Assembly (NCBI GenBank): GCA_001792895.1
Contig: MARA01000017.1
Location: 310,001 to 374,000, forward strand
Direction of reading: 5' to 3'
Source of the DNA: Lentinus brumalis
Taxonomy: Eukaryota; Basidiomycota; Agaricomycetes; Polyporales; Polyporaceae
Length of the DNA stretch: 64,000 nucleotides
A program made the position numbers and the translations under genes. Shown here piece after piece: positions 1 to 11,749 of this stretch. Positions within the stretch are counted from its first letter, which is position 1; every line of letters begins with the position of its first letter. Below the pieces are notes generated by a model. That model did no database searches, had not been told where the DNA came from, and worked only from the letters and a program-made list of their open reading frames with translations.

Positions 1-1613
1 CATGAATTGCCAGGTGCCCTGACACGACCGTGAGATCTCCATTAGTCCAAGGAGTTGGTCAGACTGCTTGGTCACTCACAACGCGATCCAGAAGCCGCAG
101 AGACGCAGAAGTGTCGTTGCGCTTCGACAACTCCCAGTCGATGAGCAGACCCACGCGGGTCTGGACGAGCTTACCTTCGACAATCGTCTCGTTGATGTGG
201 ATGAGCACGTTTCCTGAGCTCACATCGCGGTGAGTCACGCCTACGTTGTACGCGTTACGGTGGGCTGGAGCAGGAGACTGTCAACTGGCGTCACTGGGAA
301 TTCATCGACGCAAACCTACCTATGATGCACATAGTGATGAGGGTCACCAGTTCCTTTGCATTCCTGAAGTGGCTCAGAGACAGTCCGACTTCCTGCACGA
401 CGAGGCGATAATGCCGGTGCGTCTTCAAGGGAGAATGGTCCTGTTGGCACGGGTGCTGATCCTTCCAGACATCTTGAGAGTCCGTGACCTGGCCTTCGAC
501 GTCGCCGTCGTACACGAGAGTAGGAACGCCATCAACGTTCTTCTCATTCAGGTCCTGCAGGATGCTCCCCTCGCGCTCGATACCATCAATCCTCCACGCG
601 TCCTTGAGATAAACAAACGCGCCATTGGGATCCGAAGAGTCGATGGCGACGTAGCCGCGGGTGCCGCGACCAGCCAGTGTGGAAGAGATGTAGTGAGGAG
701 CACCGACGAGGAAGTAGCGTCCGCCGGAAGTTCGGATCTTGTAGCAAGAGTCCGCTTCTGCGAAAGACTTGAAGAAGAGCAGACGCGCGTGTTGTCCGAG
801 CTCGATACCGCTGGTTCCGTAGGTCCTAGGGATTCCGGCTCGTTCACGCAGCAACGCGTGGTCGGCACTATCGCGGGGCACCTCTTCCACTGACGTATCG
901 TGGCCGCGCTCGGCGGCCGACATGCGGCAGATGTGCCAGAAGAATCGGCTGAGCAGGATGGGCTCTTGACGGTAGTGGAACTTCTTCGTAGTGACGACGC
1001 CCGCGCGATCCCAGCGGAGGATGCGCGCCATCCCCCCGAAGAGAACGACGGTGTACAGGTGTGTTCGGTGCTGTTTGTCGAATATGAGTGAAGCGTGTGC
1101 CGTAATTTGGCTGAGGTTGCCTTTGCACCTCTCTGACGAAGGTCGGAAGTCCTGCGCGGATTCGTCGAAGGGATCGTCCTGAGTGGACGTGGGCTCGCAC
1201 TCGATGAACACCTCCATTGCGGACCATTTCGGTGCTTCCCTGGCGTTCGGAGCAACATCCGTGGGATACAAGGCGAGGTAAGCACGATGCTTGGTCTGTC
1301 CGGCTGGGTCCGTTCCCCTGGCGGTCATAACTACCTTGTAGCCCAAGCCAAACGACGAGCCGTCGTTGTCCTCGATGTGCGCCTGCTCCATCCATCTATT
1401 GAAGCCATCCACCTAGTCATCGATTGTATAGTAGAAACACCACTCAAAGACAGTAAGACTCACCATCGCTTTGGCTTGGTCGGGCCTTGCAACCTTGACG
1501 GGACTAGACCACTGCAGGTTCGAGAGTGCGTCGTGCTCCTGCTCGCTGGACCGCCGAGGAAAATACCTGTGCATGAAGTATTCGTACTCCACCACGCAAA
1601 TCTTGCCATCCAT
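1..1613 (-). CDS. FunK1-type fungal protein kinase, 3' end beyond window
   Basis: Basidiomycete-expanded FunK1 kinase-like gene, read 1613-1464, 1412-320, 264-80 and 18 to beyond base 1, with GT-AG introns between. The middle exon carries the large FunK1 N-terminal region (VVLFGGMARILRWDRAG is typical) and the invariant-Glu area (HYRLVVQEVG). The third exon carries the catalytic loop THRDVSSGNVLIH and, in place of DFG, the FunK1-style LLIDWELSK. The last visible bases encode GTWQFM, the motif that follows in this family. Catalytic His-Arg-Asp and Asn are present, so it may be active; FunK1 substrates are unknown. The start is uncertain: Met at 1613 opens a clean frame, but the same frame upstream (a possible exon from an ATG at 1843, donor GTAAGT) holds two TGA codons just before it. 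Divergent from the aldehyde dehydrogenase gene. Confidence 0.85.
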
Positions 1614-1924
1614 GATGCGTCACATTCAAACATAGATCTTCACGCGAGTTGTTGTCCGATGGCTGCACACTGGCAGGTGGCAAAGTAAAAAAGGTCAGGC
1701 TATGTAGCGTTGTCACTCGACGCTGAAGGCTACTTACGATGAATTGTGTGCTGGACAAAGACTTCGTTATAGGCATCAGTGTCACGTCCGACGACGAATG
1801 CTCCAAGAAGTGAGATGCTGGCAGTCGAGGACAAGTTAACCATCACCCGAGGTCCAGATCCACTGCCCGATTGGCATCGTTACGGGTACTTACATCTTGT
1901 ATCTCATCCACCATCATCACCACA

Positions 1925-4037
1925 ATGTCTCTCAATCCCGCGGGCACTATACTTCAACTCGACACGGATCCGACGTCGCAGACCACGCTCATTCCGCACA
2001 ATCAGCAACCCCTCGTGATCCGGTCATACCCCTCAGAAACGCAATTGGAGAGGAGCATCCAGTATGCCGCGGCGGCGCAGGAAAAGTGGGCCCGTGTGCC
2101 CTTGAAGCAGCGCGTCGAGATCGGGAGGAGATTCATGGTGCGCAGAGTCCGCGATGTCTGCGAGCGCGGCGCTGAGCGGGGAGGTAGGAGGAGTTTGGGA
2201 AGATGCGCGACGAGATCCCGCTGGAACTGACTTTGCAAATGGGCCGGTAAGTATACGTTCCAAACTCACTAGCGGCGATGCTGATGGACCCGATAGCCCC
2301 GTTACGCAAGGTGCAGGGGAGGTTCGCGGAACCCTTGAACGGGCGGAGTACCTGCTGTCTATCGCGGAGAAAGCCCTCTCGGACGTCACCCTCGAGGATA
2401 CCGACAAGCCGGGCTTCCGTCGCTTCATAAAGCGCACGCCTCTCGGTGTCGTGCTCGTCATTGCACCATGGAAGTATGTCGTTCCCTTTCCCGCGCATAT
2501 CTATTCTGACCGGGGCGACGCGCCACAGCTACCCGTACCTCGTCATGGTCAACTCTGTGCTTCCCGCGCTCATTGCAGGCAATGCAGTTGTTCTCAAGCC
2601 GTCTCCGCAAACACCTCTCGCAGCAGAGCGTTTTGCCTTGGCCTTCCATAATGCCGGCGTTCCTAAGGACGTACTGCAGGTGATTCACTTGAGTCCGGAG
2701 CTCACCACGAAGGCCGTGAAGAACCCCCTCGTCGACTTCGTTGCATTCACTGGAAGCGTCGCTGGTGGGCGTGCAGTGGACATCGCCGCTGCCGAGGCGC
2801 CAGGATTCAAGGGTGTAGGGCTCGAGGTCAGTACGTGAATGGTGTCTGCAGGCTGATAGCCCGCTGAATTTCTGTGTAGCTTGGAGGAAAGGACCCAGCG
2901 TACGTTCGCGCCGATGCCGACCTCGACTACACGGTAGCGGAGCTCGTTGATGGTGAGCGTCAGCATCCAGTAGAGTTTGCCATGCCATACTGACCATGGC
3001 ATAGGTGCTATGTTCAACTCTGGTCAGAGTTGCTGCGCTATCGAGGTGCGTGTGGGTCTCTGGGTCGGATTGCTCCTACTAAATGTTCGCCGCCTTCAGC
3101 GCATCTACGTCCACGAGGAGGTCTACGACGAGTTCGTCAAGAGATTCGTTGAGCTCACGAAGGTCGGCATCACCTCATGCATGTGTCTGTGGTCGTCGCT
3201 GACAACTTTGGCAGAAATACAAACTGGGCGATCCAACAGAGAAGGAGTACAACCTCGGGCCGGTCTGCAGCATCGCGAGCGCTGAACGCATACGGAAGCA
3301 GGTCGCAGCTGCTGGTGAGTACTTGAATGTGGGACTTATCGATGTACTGACCGAGCTCACTTGTACCGTAGTCGCTGCAGGTGCAAAGGCGCTGATTCCG
3401 GAGGATCTCTTCCCAGCTGCTCAACCGTGCGTCCTTTTCCTGTTGTCCGGCTTCCGACGTTGCTGACGCATACCGCAGTGGCACCGCGTTTGTCGCACCG
3501 CAAGTGCTCGTCGACGTGAATCACTGTAAGTCATTCGTTCCCGATTTGCATACGCATGCTCACTTCAGAGTGTTCAGCGATGGAGGTCATGAAGGTGAGA
3601 GCGGACTCGGCCTCCTGAATACGTGCCTACCGATTATTGACCTTATGACCCGTATAGGAGGAGACGTTCGGCCCAGTGGTTGGCATCCAGAAGGTCGGAT
3701 CCGATGACGAGGCCATCGCGCTCATGAACGACTCGCCATACGGCCTCACCGCGTCTGTGTGGACGAACGCGGCTGCAAATCCCGCGTCCGAGAAGGCGTT
3801 TTACAACATCATGGACGAGCTGCAGACTGGCACGGTGTTCTTGAACCGGTGCGACTACCTTGACCCCGCGCTTGCGTGGACCGGCGTGAAGAACAGTGGG
3901 CGCGGCGTCAGCCTGAGCAAGTTTGGTGAGTCTGCGTGGATCGTCCAAGACGTAGTGGACGCTGATGCTTTGTGGTAGGTTATGACCAGCTTACGAGGGC
4001 GAAGTCGGTGCATATGAAGATCAAGACGTCACAGTAA
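1925..4037 (+). CDS. aldehyde dehydrogenase (NAD(P)+-dependent, semialdehyde type)
   Basis: Oxidises an aldehyde to the carboxylic acid; the closest pattern I recognise is the succinate-semialdehyde-like ALDH branch, but the substrate is not visible. Exons: 1925-2137, 2188-2246, 2297-2473, 2529-2826, 2880-2952, 3005-3045, 3100-3162, 3215-3314, 3372-3426, 3479-3525, 3578-3594, 3658-3925, 3979-4037; they sum to 1470 nt (489 residues), the usual family length. Motifs in order: VVLVIAPWNYPY (cofactor strand), VLKPSPQTPL, FTGSVAGGR, LELGGKDP with the general-base Glu, FNSGQSCCAIERIYV with the catalytic Cys, EETFGPVV, and the C-terminal GRGVSLSKFGYDQLT. No targeting peptide is evident, so it is probably cytosolic. 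The eleventh exon is only 17 nt. Divergent from the FunK1 gene with about 80-310 bp between starts. Confidence 0.95.
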
Positions 4038-4576
4038 GCGTGGAGGGGTGGCATACTGACAATGTACTACACGAAAGGTATTGTCGTAACGATTAGACTC
4101 TGCCTGAATATGAAGAGAACATCGTAACATGCATGCAATGGATAGGGGAGACACGGTGTGCTCATTATACGAATTGCAACATCGCCGGGGCACTGGCACT
4201 CGCAGCTGAAAGCCTCACTGACTTACGCAGAGGATCCAGCCGGCTGCCGGCTGGGTCTTCAGACGAGCTTGCAATCATCGCATTGGAACTCCCAGGCCAT
4301 GTCATTGACGAGGATGCGTGTACAGTACAACTGTATGATCAAGCAGCAGGATCGGAACCACCTACACATGGGTATAAGTACCTGACTTTTGATCAATCAC
4401 AACGACCTAGCTCACTGTGACATTAGGTGTAAGATCTGAGATCTCCGAGCCTCGATGCGAGCACGCGCTGTTTGGCCAGCTTGCCTTACGGCAGGGACAT
4501 CCATCCTGAGAACGATGGGTGAGTGCTGTCTTCTCTGCTGGTCCCAAGTCGGTCTTCGCGTCACACTTCCGCAAAC
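4038..4576. other. intergenic stretch, no gene seen
   Basis: Between the ALDH stop and the first usable Met of family copy A. Short open frames here (for example from 4133) have no recognisable protein character. It may include the promoter or a non-coding first exon of copy A. Confidence 0.4.
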
Positions 4577-7500
4577 ATGCTCTTTCCTCAGCGAGAGGCA
4601 CTGGTTCAGTCCATTGCCGACCTAGAATGCAGCGTTGTCTGCTCTCCAATCGATGCAAACTCCGACGGATGGCCCGCGCCCGTTTTGTCCACAATTTCAT
4701 CCCTTCAGCAAGCCGTCTCACTATCCAAATTGGACAAGACGTATGGTTCGGACGGCTCACCACCTGCTGTCGGGACCGTGGCTGCGGACGAACGCATGTC
4801 ATCTTTGCTTCATGGGCTGTTGGGCTCCGTGCCCTCGCCAGGTCATCACGACGACATCTGGAAGCTGAAAGAATGGTTTCATGTGAGCCCGAGAGAACCA
4901 TGGAAATACCTCATGTCAGAAATCGTCAAGGAGAGTATTCCGGACGTCACAGTCTAGTGAGTACTACATGTCTTGACAACATATCATGCCTTGACGCGTT
5001 TGTCTAGCCACAACTGTAGCTTTGCACGTGCTCGATACGGCGCACGCACAGGAAGTTTCGTCGACGAAGTCCACTACGGCGAGGCAAAGTCGCTCATCAT
5101 GGTCCCTGCATCTGTACACACTGTAAGCTGCTGAATCCTTATGTCGTGAAGCCCTTGATGCTGAATCATTCAAGTGTGCTTTATTTGACCAGTCAGGCGG
5201 CGGCGATGGCGGGAGTGATCTCGGCGAGGGTTGCTGTGAATCATCTCCGACGTCCTCCAGCGAAGACACCGACTTGAATGACGACCTTACCACCTCTGGC
5301 AATACAGGTGATGACGGTACACGCGAAGTAGTTGCCCTGGACGACGACGTAAAGGCCGGCCGCAGTCTAGACGGCGGTGACAATGCGGCAGATGGTATCT
5401 CAGAAGACCCCTCATGTGAAGTCCAGAAGGACGCCCCCATAGACTATGACAACGATGCAGACGACTGCGATACAAGCTGTGCGGTTCTTCGATAACATCA
5501 ATAACGTCTGAGCTGACTCACACTAGATCGTACTCTTCCGAGTCAACTCTACGACAGTTTGCCCCCACACTACGTGCACCTCCATCTTTTAGCAACGCCG
5601 CTGCATCCCCTGCCACTGTTGCCGATACTCTGCGTGGCGGACGAACACAACATCGTCGCACTCATGGTCAGCGCGGTATTCCAACGTCAAGCTCTCGGAC
5701 TTGACCTACCTATTATTGGCATCTTGTATCCGACGACTGGTTCGATCATCAGTGTTTTGGTGGCGTGGAGGGACGACACGACACCGGTGGTTGGTATCTC
5801 ACTAAGTATCCCGTGCACCCGTATACTCGGGCTGACAAGAGACTCACCAGCCTAGCATCCGTCTTATCCTCTCCATGGAGGGCGACTCTCCGAGCGACGG
5901 AGTATTCGATTTGGAACGTACAGAATCTCTTCGCACATCCGTTGACTTTTTGCACCTCGCGTCAGTTCAGGTCCTCGCTGATCTCGACCGGGACACTCGC
6001 CAGCACAGCATGTCCTCCTTCAACGCCAATTGCGTATGGCGTATGGACGATAGCCGCGATGATGAACTCCAATCTCCGTGGAGGGTCGACATCGCGAGGT
6101 GGGCCAGACATGTATGTGACAGGTCAGTCTGGCTCGTATCGTTCTTCAGGAAATAAGTCGTTGATCGATTGTCCAGTGCAAGGTCATGTATTCGGTCGGT
6201 TTGGTCGGAGGCTGAATCGACGCATCCGATGTAAGCATCTTGCTGATGCGCGAGTACCACGCGCCTTCTAACGTACACTGTGTACTTTCAGGCTGTTCGT
6301 GCAGATGGGATCATGGTCAGAAATATTTCTGTCTGGTGTACCTGTATGCGTGTGGCTGAACGTGACTCCGTCTAGGTCTCCTGAACGAGAATTATATGAC
6401 AAGGGCGGAGCTGCCCTGATTGATCTTCAGCACCCAGGGATCGCCGCCTGGTCGCTCGACTACCATGTCATCACCGTTGGTATCAATCAGGGCGGAGTCG
6501 TTCATGCCGAATTCCCTACTGTCTTCGATGGCATTTACAATCTCCTGTGTCCTCAGGAGGTCAGCGCTCCCCTGTTCCCAGCCACAGCCATTGTCAGCAG
6601 ATTAGTCGAAACGATGTTCCACTCCAACGACGATGAAGCTGTTCAAGACGCATTCATTGTATGGAAGGCGCTCATGTCATGGGTTTTTGAACCCGAGGCG
6701 TCGCATGAAGCTTTGGTACGACTCGAATCAACGTGAGTGATGATTTTCGGCGTATATGTTCTCGGCATTGACCGGTGCTTGTGCTAGCATCTCTATACAT
6801 ATTCTGCGCTGTCGAGAGTATGACAGAGTCGTCCCTTTACTGCCACATGCACATATGCCGCACGTCGCTCTTGCGGATTTGGCGGATGATTACGAAACTC
6901 TTACCAACAACGACTGGCGACAATTCGTCAGGGCCAACAAGGACCCTGGAATGTCTCTACTGGAGAATTGCCGACCAGCAAGTCAGGAATTGAAAAGTGT
7001 GTGGAAGCACATGGGAAACTTATCTGACACTGTCCGCGCAGTGTTCGAGGAGGAAGCTACGGATACCGACATCGTCATCCAACAGGAGATGCTGGCCGAC
7101 CGTCTGACTCAGTACCCTCTCGGCTGTCACTTGGATGCAGCGATCAGCGCTGTGGACTTTGACTTCCTCGTCGAAGTGGGGACTGGGACAGGAAGGGAAT
7201 TCGTTCACGAAATCGCGTTCTTCCCGGACACCACCATCTCAGACGACGGAGCATTTTGCCTTCCTGTACTGCTCGTCAAACATCAGGCCCCGAATCTCGA
7301 CTTGGACGTCGTCACGAGGAATGCATTGCGTCTGTGCTGTGTCTCTGCCGCCCATTTCCTGGCCGTTCTTAGAATCAGGGACTTCCCGGTCTACGGTCTC
7401 ATAACTGCTGGCAGCTACGGCTACGTGTCCGCAGCATGGTGCTCGGAGAGCAACGGGGTACGCTCACGCGATCCTCTCCCCCATTTCCGCGCGATGATAG

Positions 7501-7755
7501 TTCCGCTTACTGACCAGGTCTACAGGTCCTCTACATTGCGGACCGCAATACTGCCCATTATCGGTTCGACCTCTCGACGAAGGAGGGCGCCATGCGATAC
7601 ATTGGGTTCTTGAACGGGCTGCAACAGCACGCTGCCGAGCTGAAAGCTCGCTTCGCGAGTCTTCGTGGGGAGCTGCTGACGCGCATGAGCACAGCAGAAG
7701 GCCGTGCTGCCCTGCGCTGGACGCTACGGTCGCAGATCGAGGAGTACAACCTATG
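4577..7755 (+). CDS. uncharacterised multi-module protein, copy A of a four-copy family
   Basis: Function unknown. Multi-exon gene with the same architecture as copies B (12.4-15.8 kb) and C (16.5-19.8 kb). Modules: an N-terminal exon (4577-4956) ending WKYLMSEIVKES; an exon beginning at 5008 with YHNCSFARARYG; an acidic linker exon (about 5175-5490) rich in Asp/Glu/Ser; a globular module LPILCVADEHNIVALMVSAV with a hydrophobic core; SPSDGVFDLER; the conserved QHPGIAAWSLDYHVITVG with GGVVHAEFP; and a C-terminal domain with LPVLLVKHQ, CVSAAHFLAVLRIRDFPVYG, LITAGSYGYVSAAW, then across an intron VLYIADRNTAHYRFDLS, ending with a long helix and RAALRWTLRSQIEEYNL. The frames join through plausible introns to the stop at 7753-7755. 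The start and some internal junctions (5490-6300) are uncertain. No signal peptide or transmembrane segment seen. Confidence 0.65.
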
Positions 7756-9288
7756 AGCATCCGCACAGGCCGCCTCGGAATCCGATTCGGAGCATGTGCA
7801 ACCTTGAGTGGTACGGGAGGACCTTGATAGTCCTCGGTCGTGTTCTGTACCTTTTATGCGCGTTCTATCTGCCTCCTCCTTGTCATAGTCAGGAGCATTA
7901 TAACGAACTGCCAGTACTAGTATCTATGTACTTTCAATATCGTAACAAACTCGAGACCTGTGGGTCGAATTGGAATCGACATCTGGGTCCTGCGGTACGA
8001 AACCACTCCTTGAAGTCATGTAGCCATTGAAGAGCAATGATTGAAAATACCCTTCCGAACCAGTCAAGCTCCGGAGCGCCCGACAATGTTGCTCCGCTGC
8101 GTGGGCGCTCCGCACGTTCTCGTTTCTCCTCTCCGACCATATTGTCTTTTGAAAGCACCACTATGCAAAGGCTCCTTCCCAAGTTCTTGAATGCGTTCGA
8201 TTCCGTCTTCGTCTTCGCGTCATGCAAGCACAGCAGCCCTCCCCATGGATAATACCGCGGTCGACAATGGTCCAAACTTTTACAGGCTAAGCCCGCCATC
8301 CTTCGTGTCATCTGTGGACAGTAGGACACTGGATATATACGGTACTTTTAACAGCGCCGACGATAATCAAGCAGTCAGGCCCGCCAAATCGCCCTGCCTC
8401 GTTGGGGGAAGTTACCACCAACCTCGAGGCTAAGTCCCCAATTTCGTCACCCGAGACATTCTTGAGAGACAACTATCTACTTAGCGGACTACTTATACTC
8501 CCTGCTCAGACATATTTAGGCGGCCGGACTACCACTCATCACTCGACTCTCCGAACACGAAAGGTGACACGCGGAGCATTCAAGAGCAGACCACCGGTCT
8601 GCCCCTGCAAATTCTTCGATTGTCCCATGCCGAGAGGAGAAGCGCGACTCGCCGCGCTCACATTTCTGACGGGCACCTGCATCGAACATAACCTGGTGAC
8701 AGCCAAAAGGAGTTGTACGAGAATTTGCCTCTTAACGGCGCGGGCATTCTAGCGCTGGTCGGCTGGACGACGTCGTGCCAAACTAAGGTTGAAAATCTCT
8801 CACCACTCAACTCCGCCAGAGGATCGCATCATATGCCGTTCGAGGCGACACGCAGAAGACGATCCGAAGCCGCCGAAGGCATCATATGTAGTACGCGAGG
8901 TGGAGGATCGAGGCGGGATCGGGCGGCGTGACATAAGAGAGCAATATGGTACATACTATCTCTGCGTCTCCTCCTCCTCAGTCGATACGTTACTGACACG
9001 GATCACCAGCAGCTTGACTGCATAACTTGAAGACAACCTATTCTCCGCCAACTGAGACTACTTACTCAGAAGGAGGGCGCCTGTTCGATGTCAAGGCTTG
9101 TTCAACTCGAGTCCTAGGTGAGGTACACACGGATAATAGATATTGCCCTGCCTACGTGACTTCAGAGAACTTTCTATAATTGACTGATCTGACACACTGG
9201 CAGAATTCTCCGATCGGGACTGGGAGAGCCCCCGTGCCGTGCGTACGCAATTCTCGAGGCTGAGGCCGGTTTCCCAGGTTTTGAGCGG
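7756..9288. other. intergenic, contains a short inverted-repeat element
   Basis: No gene with recognisable protein character on either strand; the open frames are short and of mixed composition. The only structured element I see is the inverted repeat at 8072-8112. Confidence 0.45.
8072..8112. repeat. 41-nt inverted-repeat element (copy 1)
   Basis: Begins CGGAGCGCC and ends GGCGCTCCG, a perfect 9-bp inverted repeat. Its reverse complement matches the element at 28233-28274 almost throughout, including the interior CAGCGGAGCAAC. Could be a tiny MITE or a foldback regulatory element. Confidence 0.6.
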
Positions 9289-9295
9289 TATATAA
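9289..9295 (+). promoter_or_regulatory. TATA box of SDR1
   Basis: TATATAA, 45 bp before the SDR1 start codon, implying a short 5' leader. The inverted paralogue SDR2 has a TATA-like site at an equivalent position. Confidence 0.6.
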
Positions 9296-9333
9296 CCTTC
9301 CACGTCTACCGTTGGACTGACACAAACACCAGA

Positions 9334-10502
9334 ATGTCTGCATCTATCATCTCGAACCCGAGCTTCAACGCTACTACCACCGCCGAGGAAGTCGCGACGA
9401 CTCTCGCCTCATCCATCGCCGGAAAGACCGTCCTCGTCACCGGTGTATCCCCTGGCGGTCTCGGTGCATACTTCGTCAAGGTCATCGCGGCCCATCACCC
9501 GAAACTGCTCATTCTCGCAGGGCGCAGCGGTTCGAAACTCGCTGAGACCCTGAGGGAGCTCGAGGCCGCCCACCCGGACGTTGCAGTTCGCACACTCGAG
9601 CTCGACCTCAGTTCGCAGGCGCAGGTCCGCAAGGCAGCAGCCGAGGTTCTATCGTGGCCGGAACCCATAGACGTCCTTGTCAACAGCGCCGCCGTCATGG
9701 CCACGCCTTATCAGGAAACTCCCGACGGCCTGGAGATGCAGTTCGGCACGAACCATATCGGCCACTTCCTTTTCACCAACCTCATCATGCCCAAGCTACT
9801 CCAGTCCACAGCGGGGCCGCGCGTGGTCAATGTTAGCAGTGCCGGACACCGCTTCAGCGACATCCGGTGGGATGACATCGGCTTTCAGGTGAGTTGAAGT
9901 CACTTTGGACGTCCACCGTCGCATTTATACAGCTAATCTTACGTTTATCAGGGCGGTAAAACGTACGACAAATGGCGGGCGTATGGTCAGGCGAAGACAG
10001 CCAACATCCTCTTTACCGTCGGCCTCGCGCAGCGGCTGGGAGCCAAGGGCCTCAAGGCGTTCTCCCTTCATCCAGGTGGTATCATAACCAACCTCGGCCG
10101 ATACATGACCGACCGTGACAACGAGTTGGCAGCCATAAGTGAGTCTCCGGCAGATTTTGCATGTGCCTTCCGATAGTGACCTTGATGTCCCAGAGGCCAT
10201 TGACAAGGAGATGGGCAACAAACAGGGACATGATGGATACAAACAAACCCTGAAGACCCTCACTCAAGGAACGGCGACCTATGTCGTCGCCGCGTTTGAT
10301 CCGAAACTCGACGGTCAGTGTTTCTGCTCATGCAAGTCTCCTTCTAGACTGACAATTTATGCCAGAGCACAACGGGGTGTACCTGCAAGATTGCCAGCTT
10401 GCGGTTGACGATGACATAAAGCCGTATGCAGTGGACAAAGACAGTGCGGCGAGATTGTGGAAACTGAGTGAGGAGCTGGTCGGCCAGAGCTTCGATTACT
10501 GA
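9334..10502 (+). CDS. short-chain dehydrogenase/reductase (SDR1)
   Basis: NAD(P)-dependent oxidoreductase of the classical/WW-oxidoreductase-like SDR type. Exons 9334-9888, 9952-10138, 10194-10313, 10366-10502; 999 nt, 332 residues. Rossmann glycine motif in TVLVTGVSPGGLGAYF (near residues 31-46), LELDLS with the acidic residue after strand 3, NSAAVM (the NNAG position, here Asn-Ser-Ala-Ala), FGTNHIGHFLFTNL, VVNVSSAGH with the catalytic Ser, and YGQAKTANILF, the Tyr-x-x-x-Lys pair. SLHPGGIITNL follows. No membrane anchor or targeting signal. The substrate cannot be told from the sequence. All four exons and intron positions are shared with SDR2 (25420-24238, minus), clearly a recent paralogue. 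The X1 gene follows 490 bp downstream, as X2 follows SDR2. Confidence 0.95.
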
Positions 10503-10993
10503 GCGCAGGATGCGCAGATCTCGAGCAGTACGTCGGACAGGAATCAAATGCTGTTCTGTATGCAGAGGTTCGCTACTTGTGACTTGAAGTATACATACTA
10601 TGTAGCGGTCAGATATTCGCGTACGGGTTATACTTGAACGACGCGACCTTCGACACTCCAGTCGAATACGACAGATGAATCTGGGTGAACTTCGATCACT
10701 GTGCGTCGATACTCATGCTAAATAGTGTACAGCAAGCTCCGTACTAGTACCTACCGATTACTTGGCATGCACCGTAGTTCGGCAAGAAACGGAACGGCAT
10801 GGTACTGCATGTGGCTGTACCTACACTTGTCACCGATCCGGGGCACTGCCTGCGACGCGACTAGTCATTGTTTTCAACGTCTCCTCCCCTCTCCGTGAAC
10901 GGCGGGGTGTAGCGTGAGACAGCTCGTAACGCGCCGTGTCCCATACGCGAGCGACATGACCTCCCTTTCCTCCTCCTCCCGACTTTGTTGACC
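10503..10993. other. SDR1-X1 intergenic region
   Basis: About 490 bp with no gene. The last roughly 60 bp before X1 are pyrimidine-rich on the plus strand (cctcctcctccc), a feature also present, in exaggerated form, upstream of X2. Confidence 0.4.
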
Positions 10994-11749
10994 ATGTCTT
11001 TCTTCCCTCGCCGCGTACTCCTGGTGGCAGCAGTCATAGCCCTGCCCCCCGCAGCCCTGGCGTATCGCACTATCACCCGACTAGAGGCCAAATATCCTCG
11101 CCGTTGTCCCGACGCACTCACCACCGAGGCTCTCCGAAGCACACCCAACCCAGCGACTCATCATACCCCGTACGCCGACATAGACGTATACACCGCCCGC
11201 GTACCCGCAGCCGGTCTGCGACTCGACTCAGATGCATCGAAGTCGGGCACATACAGCCTCGAGGAAGCCTGGGCACGCACGTTCTTCCAGAGCCCTTTCC
11301 TCAGGGCTGAAGGGCGGCTTCTCGCTTTCTCGCGTTCCCCGGGCGACTGCGGAGAGCACGGCTTTCACGAAGGCCAGCGACTTCTGAACGTGGCGTTCGA
11401 AGTCCGTCGCCCTCCCACTTCCGGCAAGCCGCTGCTGGTGAGCTGGAAAATGCCGGACGGAGCAGTCGCGTTCTTCAGGCGCCTCGGAGCATATGGGTAT
11501 CCGTGGCGCCTGCTGTCGGGTGGCCGGGAAGAGTTTGCTGTGGGAGAGGTGGACGCCGAGGGCATGGTTGAAGTGGGCTTCTCTTCCGCACATGACTACG
11601 AGAACGTGAAGGAGGAGGGCGACGCGCAGAAGACCGTGCCTCAGTGGTCAGCGAGACTGCATAGAGCGTACGCGATGTTGTTGTTGGACGAGAGGGCGGA
11701 AGCAATTCGTAGGCGGGCTAGGGATGCCGGATTGAAGGATCTGGATTAG
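10994..11749 (+). CDS. small membrane-anchored protein of unknown function (X1)
   Basis: Single-exon 251-residue protein. An Arg-Arg pair is followed by a hydrophobic segment (about residues 8-24, VLLVAAVIALPPAALAY), so it is probably a type II membrane anchor or signal anchor, with the rest soluble. I do not recognise a named domain. Segments strongly conserved with the paralogue X2 (23755-23003) are YRTITRLEAKYP, SLEEAWARTFFQSP, AFSRSPGDCGEHGFHEG, LLVSWKMPDG, GAYGYPWRLLSGGREEF, VDAEGMVEVGFSSAHDYE and VPQWSARLHRAYAMLLLDERAE. The Cys-Gly-Glu-His-Gly-Phe patch is the likeliest functional site. The start at 10994 is chosen because X2 aligns from the equivalent Met; an upstream in-frame TTG is ignored. 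Downstream of SDR1 in the same direction. Confidence 0.85.
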   Translation: MSFFPRRVLLVAAVIALPPAALAYRTITRLEAKYPRRCPDALTTEALRSTPNPATHHTPYADIDVYTARVPAAGLRLDSDASKSGTYSLEEAWARTFFQSPFLRAEGRLLAFSRSPGDCGEHGFHEGQRLLNVAFEVRRPPTSGKPLLVSWKMPDGAVAFFRRLGAYGYPWRLLSGGREEFAVGEVDAEGMVEVGFSSAHDYENVKEEGDAQKTVPQWSARLHRAYAMLLLDERAEAIRRRARDAGLKDLD

